From the NCBI GenBank assembly GCA_032622095.1, contig CP136066.1:149699559-149763558 (forward strand): a DNA stretch of 64,000 nt, given 5' to 3'. The stretch is from Siphonodentalium dalli (lineage: Eukaryota; Mollusca; Scaphopoda; Gadilida; Siphonodentaliidae). Both the position numbers and the translations under genes were made by a program. The notes under the pieces are model-generated. The model ran no database searches, was not told where the DNA came from, and worked only from the letters and a program-made list of their open reading frames with translations. Each line of letters begins with the position of its first letter. Positions within the stretch are counted from its first letter, which is position 1. Below are positions 22,501 through 35,560 of the stretch, piece after piece.

Positions 22501-25500
22501 TAATGCTCGCTCATGGTTGACGAGGTAGTGGTGTCGAATAAAAGTTGGTATCGGCTCTTAAGAGCGCTTCCACATGTGTTATCTGTGGTTAAAGCAGGAA
22601 CAAATTCTTTGAAAAACAGTTGACAGTAGGATTTCGTAATCAAAATCCTAACTAGATATAATTCTTCGCCCATTTACGCGAGGAATATGTTTTTCACCCA
22701 TCCATGCAGGTTATTGGCTTGATAGGAAATACATTAATAGTGGTTATGTTTTAGTATTTGATAATGGTGTACGATACTACAAGAGGGTGTCTTTGCCCAT
22801 GTCGATTTATTATTAGGGCAATACGTTTCTTAGTTGGAAAAGAAGCAAATAAGTTAGACGAATGTTTTCAACACATCCCCGTCGTAATAGCTTCATTGTG
22901 GACCAAAATATTCACATAGGTTGATATTGGACTTATTTGATTCTGAACTAAGCCCACAGTGTACTTATTCCGTTTAAGTGTACATTTGTAAAGTAGTGAG
23001 TTTTTTTATTCTTGTTATTTTCCATGCAGCTAAAATAAGTGCAATGCGGCTTATTTCATATTGAAATAGTCCCACATCTGGCTGTTTTAATAACCAGCGT
23101 TTAGGCCCATATTGGGCTTATTTCACATCTAAATAAAGCCAATGCGAACTTATTTCAGCCCTATGGAATAGGTTCAGTAGATATGAAGTTATTTCAGCGA
23201 GAACAGGCTGACATATGTACGCAATTTGGAAGGAGGTATAATATATGTTGACAAATACACGAACTATCGATATGCCGGTTTCATATGCTCTGAAAAATAC
23301 TTTCCACAGTTTAAAAAAGCCATATAAATTTTTTCGCACAGAACGTGAAATAAACGCTCTTTATTGCTACCATATCGGGGATATACAGACACCGAACGCT
23401 CTTTTTTGTTCCATGCCGCGCTCGCAAATGGCTCTTTTAAGTTTGGGAAGCAGATACCATTTGGGTGTTTGTTAACATTTTGATTTCCTTCGAATAACTC
23501 CAGTTTGGATTGTCTCAACCAAAGTTTGTATATGTTCTCAGCCAAAATAATAAAGGCCAAGTTCGATTAGTTTCTGTTTAATAGATTCTGCATGTTATGT
23601 GGCCCATTTACGACTTGCACATTGCCTAAATTTGATATTTTGGTTGACGATCATTAACTCTGGTTTGTTTTATTTGACAGGAACTGAATTCCTCTTGTTG
23701 ACTACGGTATATACTGTTAATGTAAGCTTGTCGCTGTGCGCGATATCAGTTAAGCATAATATGCTTGGAGTTTGTCCTTTTAGTTTTTCTTTTCAAGCTA
23801 ATTACCAATAGGTTGAACAAGTAAAATTTGGCAATTATTTGCTATGCCATGCGTGCCGACTGCGTGACTCTTCTCGACTAAATGGTACTGAAAGAGACAT
23901 ATGACCATTTGGATGTCACACGCGTGGTGTCTCGATGCTACCTATAAAGCATGTGGGGGAGTAGCTCCGCCTTGTAAATCTTAGAGATCCAACAACATAA
24001 TGCTCGCTCATGGTTGACGAGGTAGTGGTGTCGAATAAAAGTTGGTATCGGCTCTTAAGAGCGCTTCCACATGTGTTATCTGTGGTTAAAGCAGGAACAA
24101 ATTCTTTGAAAAACAGTTGACAGTAGGATTTCGTAATCAAAATCCTAACTAGATATAATTCTTCGCCCATTTACGCGAGGAATATGTTTTTCACCCATCC
24201 ATGCAGGTTATTGGCTTGATAGGAAATACATTAATAGTGGTTATGTTTTAGTATTTGATAATGGTGTACGATACTACAAGAGGGTGTCTTTGCCCATGTC
24301 GATTTATTATTAGGGCAATACGTTTCTTAGTTGGAAAAGAAGCAAATAAGTTAGACGAATGTTTTCAACACATCCCCGTCGTAATAGCTTCATTGTGGAC
24401 CAAAATATTCACATAGGTTGATATTGGACTTATTTGATTCTAAACTAAGCCCACAGTGTACTTATTCCGTTTTAAGTGTAAATTTGTCAAGTCTGTGAGT
24501 TTTTTTATTCTTGTTATTTTCCATGCAGCTAAAATAAGTGCAATGCGGCTTATTTCATATTGAAATAGTCCCACATCTGGCTGTTTTAATAACCAGCGTT
24601 TAGGCCCATATTGGGCTTATTTCACATCTAAATAAAGCCAATGCGAACTTATTTCAGCCCTATGGAATAGGTTCAGTAGATATGAAGTTATTTCAGCGAG
24701 AACAGGCTGACATATGTACGCAATTTGGAAGGAGGTATAATATATGTTGACAAATACACGAACTATCGATATGCCGGTTTCATATGCTCTGAAAAATACT
24801 TTCCACAGTTTAAAAAAGCCATATAAATTTTTTCGCACAGAACGTGAAATAAACGCTCTTTATTGCTACCATATCGGGGATATACAGACACCGAACGCTC
24901 TTTTTTGTTCCATGCCGCGCTCGCAAATGGCTCTTTTAAGTTTGGGAAGCAGATACCATTTGGGTGTTTGTTAACATTTTGATTTCCTTCGAATAACTCC
25001 AGTTTGGATTGTCTCAACCAAAGTTTGTATATGTTCTCAGCCAAAATAATAAAGGCCAAGTTCGATTAGTTTCTGTTTAATAGATTCTGCATGTTATGTG
25101 GCCCATTTACGACTTGCACATTGCCTAAATTTGATATTTTGGTTGACGATCATTAACTCTGGTGTGTTTTATTTGACAGGAACTGAATTCCTCTTGTTGA
25201 CTACGGTATATACTGTTAATGTAAGCTTGTCGCTGTGCGCGATATCAGTTAAGCATAATATGCTTGGAGTTTGTCCTTTTAGTTTTTCTTTTCAAGCTAA
25301 TTACCAATAGGTTGAACAAGTAAAATTTGGCAATTATTTGCTATGCCATGCGTGCCGACTGCGTGACTCTTCTCGACTAAATGGTACTGAAAGAGACATA
25401 TGACCATTTGGATGTCACACGCGTGGTGTCTCGATGCTACCTATAAAGCATGTGGGGGAGTAGCTCCGCCTTGTAAATCTTAGAGATCCAACAACATAAT

Positions 25501-28500
25501 GCTCGCTCATGGTTGACGAGGTAGTGGTGTCGAATAAAAGTTGGTATCGGCTCTTAAGAGCGCTTCCACATGTGTTATCTGTGGTTAAAGCAGGAACAAA
25601 TTCTTTGAAAAACAGTTGACAGTAGGATTTCGTAATCAAAATCCTAACTAGATATAATTCTTCGCCCATTTACGCGAGGAATATGTTTTTCACCCATCCA
25701 TGCAGGTTATTGGCTTGATAGGAAATACATTAATAGTGGTTATGTTTTAGTATTAGATAATGGTGTACGATACTACAAGAGGGTGTCTTTGCCCATGTCG
25801 ATTTATTATTAGGGCAATACGTTTCTTAGTTGGAAAAGAAGCAAATAAGTTAGACGAATGTTTTCAACACATCCCCGTCGTAATAGCTTCATTGTGGACC
25901 AAAATATTCACATAGGTTGATATTGGACTTATTTGATTCTGAACTAAGCCCACAGTGTACTTATTCCGTTTAAGTGTACATTTGTAAAGTAGTGAGTTTT
26001 TTTATTCTTGTTATTTTCCATGCAGCTAAAATAAGTGCAATGCGGCTTATTTCATATTGAAATAGTCCCACATCTGGCTGTTTTAATAACCAGCGTTTAG
26101 GCCCATATTGGGCTTATTTCACATCTAAATAAAGCCAATGCGAACTTATTTCAGCCCTATGGAATAGGTTCAGTAGATATGAAGTTATTTCAGCGAGAAC
26201 AGGCTGACATATGTACGCAATTTGGAAGGAGGTATAATATATGTTGACAAATACACGAACTATCGATATGCCGGTTTCATATGCTCTGAAAAATACTTTC
26301 CACAGTTTAAAAAAGCCATATAAATTTTTTCGCACAGAACGTGAAATAAACGCTCTTTATTGCTACCATATCGGGGATATACAGACACCGAACGCTCTTT
26401 TTTGTTCCATGCCGCGCTCGCAAATGGCTCTTTTAAGTTTGGGAAGCAGATACCATTTGGGTGTTTGTTAACATTTTGATTTCCTTCGAATAACTCCAGT
26501 TTGGATTGTCTCAACCAAAGTTTGTATATGTTCTCAGCCAAAATAATAAAGGCCAAGTTCGATTAGTTTCTGTTTAATAGATTCTGCATGTTATGTGGCC
26601 CATTTACGACTTGCACATTGCCTAAATTTGATATTTTGGTTGACGATCATTAACTCTGGTTTGTTTTATTTGACAGGAACTGAATTCCTCTTGTTGACTA
26701 CGGTATATACTGTTAATGTAAGCTTGTCGCTGTGCGCGATATCAGTTAAGCATAATATGCTTGGAGTTTGTCCTTTTAGTTTTTCTTTTCAAGCTAATTA
26801 CCAATAGGTTGAACAAGTAAAATTTGGCAATTATTTGCTATGCCATGCGTGCCGACTGCGTGACTCTTCTCGACTAAATGGTACTGAAAGAGACATATGA
26901 CCATTTGGATGTCACACGCGTGGTGTCTCGATGCTACCTATAAAGCATGTGGGGGAGTAGCTCCGCCTTGTAAATCTTAGAGATCCAACAACATAATGCT
27001 CGCTCATGGTTGACGAGGTAGTGGTGTCGAATAAAAGTTGGTATCGGCTCTTAAGAGCGCTTCCACATGTGTTATCTGTGGTTAAAGCAGGAACAAATTC
27101 TTTGAAAAACAGTTGACAGTAGGATTTCGTAATCAAAATCCTAACTAGATATAATTCTTCGCCCATTTACGCGAGGAATATGTTTTTCACCCATCCATGC
27201 AGGTTATTGGCTTGATAGGAAATACATTAATAGTGGTTATGTTTTAGTATTTGATAATGGTGTACGATACTACAAGAGGGTGTCTTTGCCCATGTCGATT
27301 TATTATTAGGGCAATACGTTTCTTAGTTGGAAAAGAAGCAAATAAGTTAGACGAATGTTTTCAACACATCCCCGTCGTAATAGCTTCATTGTGGACCAAA
27401 ATATTCACATAGGTTGATATTGGACTTATTTGATTCTGAACTAAGCCCACAGTGTACTTATTCCGTTTTAAGTGTAAATTTGTCAAGTCTGTGAGTTTTT
27501 TTATTCTTGTTATTTTCCATGCAGCTAAAATAAGTGCAATGCGGCTTATTTCATATTGAAATAGTCCCACATCTGGCTGTTTTAATAACCAGCGTTTAGG
27601 CCCATATTGGGCTTATTTCACATCTAAATAAAGCCAATGCGAACTTATTTCAGCCCTATGGAATAGGTTCAGTAGATATGAAGTTATTTCAGCGAGAACA
27701 GGCTGACATATGTACGCAATTTGGAAGGAGGTATAATATATGTTGACAAATACACGAACTATCGATATGCCGGTTTCATATGCTCTGAAAAATACTTTCC
27801 ACAGTTTAAAAAAGCCATATAAATTTTTTCGCACAGAACGTGAAATAAACGCTCTTTATTGCTACCATATCGGGGATATACAGACACCGAACGCTCTTTT
27901 TTGTTCCATGCCGCGCTCGCAAATGGCTCTTTTAAGTTTGGGAAGCAGATACCATTTGGGTGTTTGTTAACATTTTGATTTCCTTCGAATAACTCCAGTT
28001 TGGATTGTCTCAACCAAAGTTTGTATATGTTCTCAGCCAAAATAATAAAGGCCAAGTTCGATTAGTTTCTGTTTAATAGATTCTGCATGTTATGTGGCCC
28101 ATTTACGACTTGCACATTGCCTAAATTTGATATTTTGGTTGACGATCATTAACTCTGGTGTGTTTTATTTGACAGGAACTGAATTCCTCTTGTTGACTAC
28201 GGTATATACTGTTAATGTAAGCTTGTCGCTGTGCGCGATATCAGTTAAGCATAATATGCTTGGAGTTTGTCCTTTTAGTTTTTCTTTTCAAGCTAATTAC
28301 CAATAGGTTGAACAAGTAAAATTTGGCAATTATTTGCTATGCCATGCGTGCCGACTGCGTGACTCTTCTCGACTAAATGGTACTGAAAGAGACATATGAC
28401 CATTTGGATGTCACACGCGTGGTGTCTCGATGCTACCTATAAAGCATGTGGGGGAGTAGCTCCGCCTTGTAAATCTTAGAGATCCAACAACATAATGCTC

Positions 28501-30308
28501 GCTCATGGTTGACGAGGTAGTGGTGTCGAATAAAAGTTGGTATCGGCTCTTAAGAGCGCTTCCACATGTGTTATCTGTGGTTAAAGCAGGAACAAATTCT
28601 TTGAAAAACAGTTGACAGTAGGATTTCGTAATCAAAATCCTAACTAGATATAATTCTTCGCCCATTTACGCGAGGAATATGTTTTTCACCCATCCATGCA
28701 GGTTATTGGCTTGATAGGAAATACATTAATAGTGGTTATGTTTTAGTATTAGATAATGGTGTACGATACTACAAGAGGGTGTCTTTGCCCATGTCGATTT
28801 ATTATTAGGGCAATACGTTTCTTAGTTGGAAAAGAAGCAAATAAGTTAGACGAATGTTTTCAACACATCCCCGTCGTAATAGCTTCATTGTGGACCAAAA
28901 TATTCACATAGGTTGATATTGGACTTATTTGATTCTGAACTAAGCCCACAGTGTACTTATTCCGTTTAAGTGTACATTTGTAAAGTAGTGAGTTTTTTTA
29001 TTCTTGTTATTTTCCATGCAGCTAAAATAAGTGCAATGCGGCTTATTTCATATTGAAATAGTCCCACATCTGGCTGTTTTAATAACCAGCGTTTAGGCCC
29101 ATATTGGGCTTATTTCACATCTAAATAAAGCCAATGCGAACTTATTTCAGCCCTATGGAATAGGTTCAGTAGATATGAAGTTATTTCAGCGAGAACAGGC
29201 TGACATATGTACGCAATTTGGAAGGAGGTATAATATATGTTGACAAATACACGAACTATCGATATGCCGGTTTCATATGCTCTGAAAAATACTTTCCACA
29301 GTTTAAAAAAGCCATATAAATTTTTTCGCACAGAACGTGAAATAAACGCTCTTTATTGCTACCATATCGGGGATATACAGACACCGAACGCTCTTTTTTG
29401 TTCCATGCCGCGCTCGCAAATGGCTCTTTTAAGTTTGGGAAGCAGATACCATTTGGGTGTTTGTTAACATTTTGATTTCCTTCGAATAACTCCAGTTTGG
29501 ATTGTCTCAACCAAAGTTTGTATATGTTCTCAGCCAAAATAATAAAGGCCAAGTTCGATTAGTTTCTGTTTAATAGATTCTGCATGTTATGTGGCCCATT
29601 TACGACTTGCACATTGCCTAAATTTGATATTTTGGTTGACGATCATTAACTCTGGTTTGTTTTATTTGACAGGAACTGAATTCCTCTTGTTGACTACGGT
29701 ATATACTGTTAATGTAAGCTTGTCGCTGTGCGCGATATCAGTTAAGCATAATATGCTTGGAGTTTGTCCTTTTAGTTTTTCTTTTCAAGCTAATTACCAA
29801 TAGGTTGAACAAGTAAAATTTGGCAATTATTTGCTATGCCATGCGTGCCGACTGCGTGACTCTTCTCGACTAAATGGTACTGAAAGAGACATATGACCAT
29901 TTGGATGTCACACGCGTGGTGTCTCGATGCTACCTATAAAGCATGTGGGGGAGTAGCTCCGCCTTGTAAATCTTAGAGATCCAACAACATAATGCTCGCT
30001 CATGGTTGACGAGGTAGTGGTGTCGAATAAAAGTTGGTATCGGCTCTTAAGAGCGCTTCCACATGTGTTATCTGTGGTTAAAGCAGGAACAAATTCTTTG
30101 AAAAACAGTTGACAGTAGGATTTCGTAATCAAAATCCTAACTAGATATAATTCTTCGCCCATTTACGCGAGGAATATGTTTTCACCCATCCATGCAGGTT
30201 ATTGACTTGATAGGAAATACATTAATAGTGGTTATGTTTTAGTATTTGATAATGGTGTACGATACTACAAGAGGGTGTCTTTGCCCATGTCGATTTATTA
30301 TTAGGGCA
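16536..30308. repeat. Satellite array: about nine tandem monomers of about 1.5 kb
   Basis: The monomers are nearly identical and head-to-tail. Taking the minus-strand frame beginning with residues MGEELY as a landmark, its copies start at 17929, 19426, 20925, 22419, 23916, 25415, 26912, 28411 and 29908, giving periods of 1494 to 1499 bp. The array ends in mid-monomer at TTATTATTAGGGCA (about 30308). Within each monomer a CTTATTTCA/GTTATTTCA phrase recurs every 30 to 80 bp. The same small frames (60 to 98 codons) recur in each monomer on both strands; they overlap each other and none has a recognisable domain. Each monomer also contains a decayed exon related to 62807-62968. The copy number given is the assembled number and could be collapsed or expanded. 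Confidence 0.95.
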
Positions 30309-31852
30309 TTACGGTACATTTTTAATCACCTTTGCTCCATAGCTTCACGGACACGACCAGATCACCTTCGCAGTATACCTCGTGCATAATAAATCAACGT
30401 ATAAACATAGGCCGAGGCTTTTCTGTCGCTATAGCATCGGCCTGTCTGGCTATTAGAAAGAAACCCGCTATTTTGCAGGCATGTCATTTCTACAACAATA
30501 TCTGAACATTTTGAGTGAATTTTGGGCTTTGCTTGCAATTTTGTTTTATGTTTAGCCTAACACAAACGATTGCTTTTAACTTCGAGGCGTTTTCGAAAGG
30601 TTCGACAAAGCAAAGACACACGGTAAACTCGCTAATTACAATTGGCGCCGGTGGATGCATGTAACTAAGGGCTTGCTATGCCTTGTCCAATCGGAAACGG
30701 GGAAATGAGAGAGAGAACAAAATTATAACTAAAATATGCACGCCTATTGGCATCACGCGAGCTTGAAAACAAATTTGATAGCAGAGAACCGGCATTCAAT
30801 CTGCAATTTATGGCATGTTATAGATAATTAAATGAACCAATCGGGGAACTCCACCCCTGAAAGACGGATGCTCACCAACTGCATGTTACCATTTTAATTT
30901 TGAAGCAAGACTTTCAATAAAAGATTTTGTTTTCAAGACGAATGCCAGAAACAGTGGGCGTTTATAGTATACCATTACTCATTATCAGCAGTCCGTGCAA
31001 TTTCATATATTGTCCACTGTATTGTCATATAGACTACCGCATGTTTTGATTGATCAGTAGCCACTGTGGAGCGCTCGGGATAACTGAAGGAATTCCTAAT
31101 TGATGGCGTTAGCACTATGGACGGTAGTATATAGTGAATAATAGTTTTGTACGTTTCGAAGTATAGTATCAAAACTTTTTTCTATATGGTTACGAGTAAT
31201 TACAATTGAATGGTCACCGAAATGCGTTGAGCGCTCGTTCGGTGACTGCATGATTTGTCAAGGTTAATTATGAGTGAGCAGTATTACAATTGAAATGTGT
31301 TTACGCATTAGCGCCGTATGCGTTGTGAGTGAAATAGATCACTTTAGCCAGTTTCCTTACAGCGCATGGTTCCACAACAAATATATTATACAAAAAGTAT
31401 AGCATACAATAAAGGCCAAAACAAAACAAAATCTGATATATACACACGAGTAGAACATGGTATATTATATGATTTTGTCATGATTCAAATTGATTCATGT
31501 TATATCCATGTCATGTATGTGGTATTGTTCCATGCTTTCAGAGGGGTTTTTCACAAAGAATGGGTTTAATCTCTGTTTTAACGCAGGAGTAATACCAGCT
31601 GTTTGTGATATGCCTCTTTGCACAATAAAGCGCAGACTCTGGCTATTGCATAAATTTGTGTTGTAATATATAGTAGAAGGGTAGACTAGTTGGATGTATC
31701 ACAGTGACACCTTTTTCGCGAGGCTTTAAATGCTTGTTGACATGCATTCACGTTATACTAGTTTGGTGGTTAGTCTGACGTCGATATCATTGAAGGAACT
31801 CAGCGTGGATGACGTAACACCGGGTGGAATATAAAGTGGAAACACCTCTATC
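30309..31852. other. Unique AT-rich spacer right of the satellite
   Basis: No supported gene. A short hairpin, GTCACCGAAATGCG...CGTTCGGTGAC, lies near 31212-31245. Frames are short and have no recognisable content. Confidence 0.5.
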
Positions 31853-33021
31853 ATGGACGGTAACGAAACTCAAATTCCTGAAGATATATTGTTCCTATTG
31901 ACTACCGAGAGTAACAACTTACGTTGGAAGTCAACCATACTCAAGTTCCAGACACTTCGCTGTTCTTGGTCATTTTTATGTCAACGGTGTCAGTGTGGAC
32001 CACTATATCTAACCTTTTCGTTGTGATTCTGACGGGAAAAAACATTCCGCAGGGAGCCGCATATGCTAGTGATAACTAGCTTAGCCCTTAGTGATGATTG
32101 TGTGGGATTGTCGTCCGTTTGGTTGACCGTTGTACTGACGAATCCATTAGGTGTATTCCGAAAACCCATGGTATGCTCAGCAGTCTTCCAAGTAATTTTC
32201 GCTTCAATCTCCTCATCAATACACATTATACTGATATGTTTAGAGCGAACCACTGCTATTATGAAACCTCATAAATTCAAAGTTATTTACGCTAAACAGG
32301 AATCTAATTTATAGCATAAGTCTTATATGGCTGTTTTCGTTCACTGTTTTCTGTGTACCACCCATACTGTGGCTGAGAAAAGAGGATATTGCATTGCCAG
32401 CGATATGCGCCGCTCGCACCATGTACTTGCCTGAGAAAATAGGAGTCGCTTATGCAACAATATACATGATAGTCGTATACACCATAGCAGTCCAATTTTT
32501 TGGATTTCTCCTGTTCAAGGTGAGACTTATCGGTAAGAATCCTAGTGTCCCCACGAATAAAGATCCACGCAACACAGTCGATGCACAGCTCCCAACTGAA
32601 GTTCGTAACAGAGGTTATGCTCCAAGAGAGACCCCGGGGGCCAGTGTTCACATTGGTACTATCACAATGAATACCGATCCACGCAGCACGGTCGGTGGAC
32701 AGCTTCGTACTGAAGGTCATGTCAGAATGGATGCTCCAAACGAGAATATACCGATAAGGAAGTTCCCACGTGTTGCAAGAAGAAGTGACAGAGGAAAGCT
32801 CAAAACTGTTGTGCTTCTGTTTGTACTGTTAACATTATCGTTGCTACCGAATAACTTTGATATTCTTGTTTGGTATTATCTTTGATGATAAGTTAGTTAG
32901 TAATAATCAGCAGTCTTTCCAGTTTGGGTTTCTGATTGGCTATATCTGGGTTCTTAACTCTGCTATAAAGTCGGCTTCTTGTAATTGCTTCAGGCAACTT
33001 CTTGTTATTTTGAGGAGATAG
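31853..33021 (+). pseudogene. Class A (rhodopsin-like) GPCR pseudogene
   Basis: Seven-transmembrane receptor architecture can be followed across several frames. It starts MDGNET (N-glycosylation-like NET). TM1 contains TTISNLFVVILTGK, TM2 ITSLALSDDCVGL, and TM3 has the conserved Cys (MVCSAVFQV) and an ERT triplet in place of DRY (ICLERTTAIMKP). TM4 has WLFSFTVFCVPPILW, TM5 YATIYMIVVYTIAVQFFGF, TM6 TVVLLFVLLTLSLLP, and TM7 GYIWVLNSAIKSA, where NSAIK replaces the usual NPxxY region. Reading frame changes occur near 31920, 32050, 32297 and 32875, so it is a pseudogene unless these are assembly errors. The third intracellular loop is long and carries an internal duplication. I cannot name a ligand. 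Confidence 0.75.
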
Positions 33022-33600
33022 AAAACTTACTCTACACCCTTAACCGGGACATTTATTGTATGACTTTGTAAATCATTCGCATTAAGAAATTTTACGAGCT
33101 TCAAATACTAACATTCAATGTAAGCTAATATTGACCGAAGTTCTGATAGTTGACCGAAGTTCTGATAGAAAACGAACCATGCACACATGGTGTCTTTATT
33201 GTTGTTGATAACAATGGTCTTGGAGGTGGTGATGATGATGACGGTGGTGATGATTATTTAATTTGTTCGTGACAAAACTAAAAGTAAAGCATGAATTCGA
33301 CAATTTTTCTAAGTGTAGCACATATTTCACATGCATGTAATATGTTAGATACACTGACACTATTTCTTCGGCTTCTCATATAGTAAAAAGGTTATTTCAT
33401 TTGATTCGAGGAACCCACCCTTCAAAGGTTAGATTTATTGGATTTCGATTTTTTTTATGTATTTATTTTCTCTACGTTGAATATTTGTCAGCCTAGCGAA
33501 AATTATACCGGAAATATATGCGTCGATGTCACTCAAAGGCGCGGTTCGCGGTATCTCTGGCAGATCGGAAATGATTTTCCGAACAAAAGCTAGCGAAAAT
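33022..33600. other. AT-rich spacer, no gene seen
   Basis: Contains a small direct repeat (TTGACCGAAGTTCTGATAG twice near 33130-33170) and a GGTGGTGATGATGATG simple-sequence tract near 33225-33255. Nothing else is recognised. Confidence 0.5.
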
Positions 33601-34650
33601 TATCATCACAAACAAAATTGAGGGACGTAACACAACACCGCCCCTGAGGGGTGATTTTAATGGCAATAACTATGCGGGGTGTCGCTGTCACACATAAGTG
33701 CCACTATTAACCCTCAAAATGCCGCCATCGGTGAATGTTTGCCGCGAATGAAGCTAACAGCCCTGACCGTATATGTGGCGTCTAGGGGTGATTTTAGTGG
33801 TCATAACTGTGCAGGGTGTCATGGAAAACCACCCACACACGGTCCGGGCTGTTAGCTCCATTCGCGGCAAACATTCGATGATTGCTTTTTTTAGGGTTAA
33901 TTTCCAGGTTTAGTGTGGCGACTCCCCCTTGTTTCTTCGTCATTGTAGTCGACGGTAGATCTGCTTCATATGTGTGGCGTTATCAGCGGTACGAGCGCGA
34001 TACGGGGATCCGGACTGCAAGTCTTGTTATTGCGGGCACAATATTATAATTCTGACTGAATCTGGCCAGTTAGGGGTTAATATCGGCACTTCTGTTCGGC
34101 CGTGACCACCGTCCGTGTGTGGATTGCTTTCATATACGCCACAGGGGCGGTATGGGCTGTTGCCTTCGTTCGTGGTACACATATTCGGCGACGGCGGCAT
34201 TTTGAGGGTTAATTGTCAGGATAGGGTGGGCGATTCTCCCTTGTTTCTTCGTGAATGTAGTCAACTGTTCCACTACATACATTTATGGAGCTATTAACGG
34301 TACAAGAGCGATACGGGGCTCCGGACTGCGAGTCTTGTCATTGCGGTCACAATATTGTAATTCTGACTGAATATGGCAAGTTAGGGGTTAATATCGGCAC
34401 GTTTGTTCGGCCGTGACCACCGTCCGTGTGTGGATGGTTTTCAATGGCACCCCACACTATAATGGCCACTAATATCCTAGACACCACAGGGGCGGTCCGG
34501 GCTGTTAATTTCATTCGCGGCAATCCTATTCGGCATTGTGATGGTTAATAACGGCACTTCTGTGTGGCCGCGACCCCCTTCCGTGCGTCGGTGGGTTTCC
34601 ATGACACCCGCCCAGTTACTGCCAAAATAGACACGTCAAAGAATTGGTAG
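33600..34650. repeat. GC-richer repeat block with inverted and direct repeats of about 310 bp
   Basis: The phrase GTTTGCCGCGAATG...AACAGCCC at 33738-33765 occurs inverted at about 33845-33880. A unit containing GAGCGCGATACGGGGATCCG (about 33993) recurs at about 34305 as a close copy, and both are followed by TTAGGGGTTAATATCGGCAC and CGTGACCACCGTCCGTGTGTGG. A third, partial unit begins near 34490. The block is locally richer in G+C than its surroundings and has no coding sequence. Confidence 0.7.
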
Positions 34651-34689
34651 TACTGGCCCCACCATAGACTCGCGTAGGATTCTCACTTG

Positions 34690-35560
34690 GAGAACTGACT
34701 ATACATGCAATTCATTTCGTAGGCTATATGCTTTTTAAAACATTTGGGTAGACATCGCAGAAAGTTGCTCGGTTGGCACGGCAACGGTTTAAAAATACAT
34801 GCCAAATATTGACGTTTAGGGCAACTGGAAAGCTTACATTTAATCACTTATTTTGTATTTGATTCGTTAATACTGCGTGCACATATCTAAGTTTGCTATA
34901 TAAACAAAACTTGTCGGGAAATGCAAAATACAAGTTGAATGGACAGATATAGCTCCATTGTCATGGTAATGATCGAATACCACTACCGATGGTGGGTGGA
35001 AAAGTGGGTTACTAAATGGCTGGCTGGCATCGTATGATAAACATATATCGCAAACGACATAATATAGAGAACTGACTACATGTTTATTTCAATAACTGAG
35101 TCATATATATGCTTACAAAAATAATTTGTTAGATGTTACACAAAATTTCCGAGTTGCCATGGCAACGGCTTTAAAATACATCAAAATATTGAGGTTTCCG
35201 AGAACTGGAAAGCTTACATTTAACCACTTTAATCGCGTTGATTGATTCGTTAAAACTGCGTACACATGCATATCTAAGTTAAATGAACATATAAAACTTT
35301 TCGGGAAATGCAAGGAACAAGTTGAATGGCCATATATAATTCCGTTGTCATGTTAACGATCAAATACCACTATATATGGTGGATGCAGATGGGGTCACTA
35401 AATGGCTGGCTAGCATAGGATGTTAGTAGATATCGCAAACGGCGTTATAATGTAGAGAACTGACTATATGTATACTTCAATAAATGAGTCATATGCTTTC
35501 AAAAATAATTGGGTAGACATCACACAAAGTTGATCGGTTGCTTAAAAAATTGATGATATG
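34690..35560. repeat. Tandem repeat with period of about 380-385 bp, about 2.2 copies
   Basis: Landmark phrases recur: GGGTAGACATCGCAGAAAGTTG (34746), TAGATGTTACACAAAATTTC (about 35130) and GGGTAGACATCACACAAAGTTG (35511). Intervening sequence, such as AACTGGAAAGCTTACATTTAA and ACTAAATGGCTGGCT, also recurs in order. Copies are diverged, so this is an old tandem duplication. Confidence 0.75.

Noticed and set aside
17929-30162. Recurrent 70-98-codon frames in the array as a tandem gene family.
   Set aside because: Frames overlap on both strands, change length with single-base variants between monomers, and coincide with a decayed exon containing stops. They are by-products of a satellite.
16536-30308. 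CRISPR-like array.
   Set aside because: The repeat unit is about 1.5 kb with no spacers between units, and the genome is eukaryotic.
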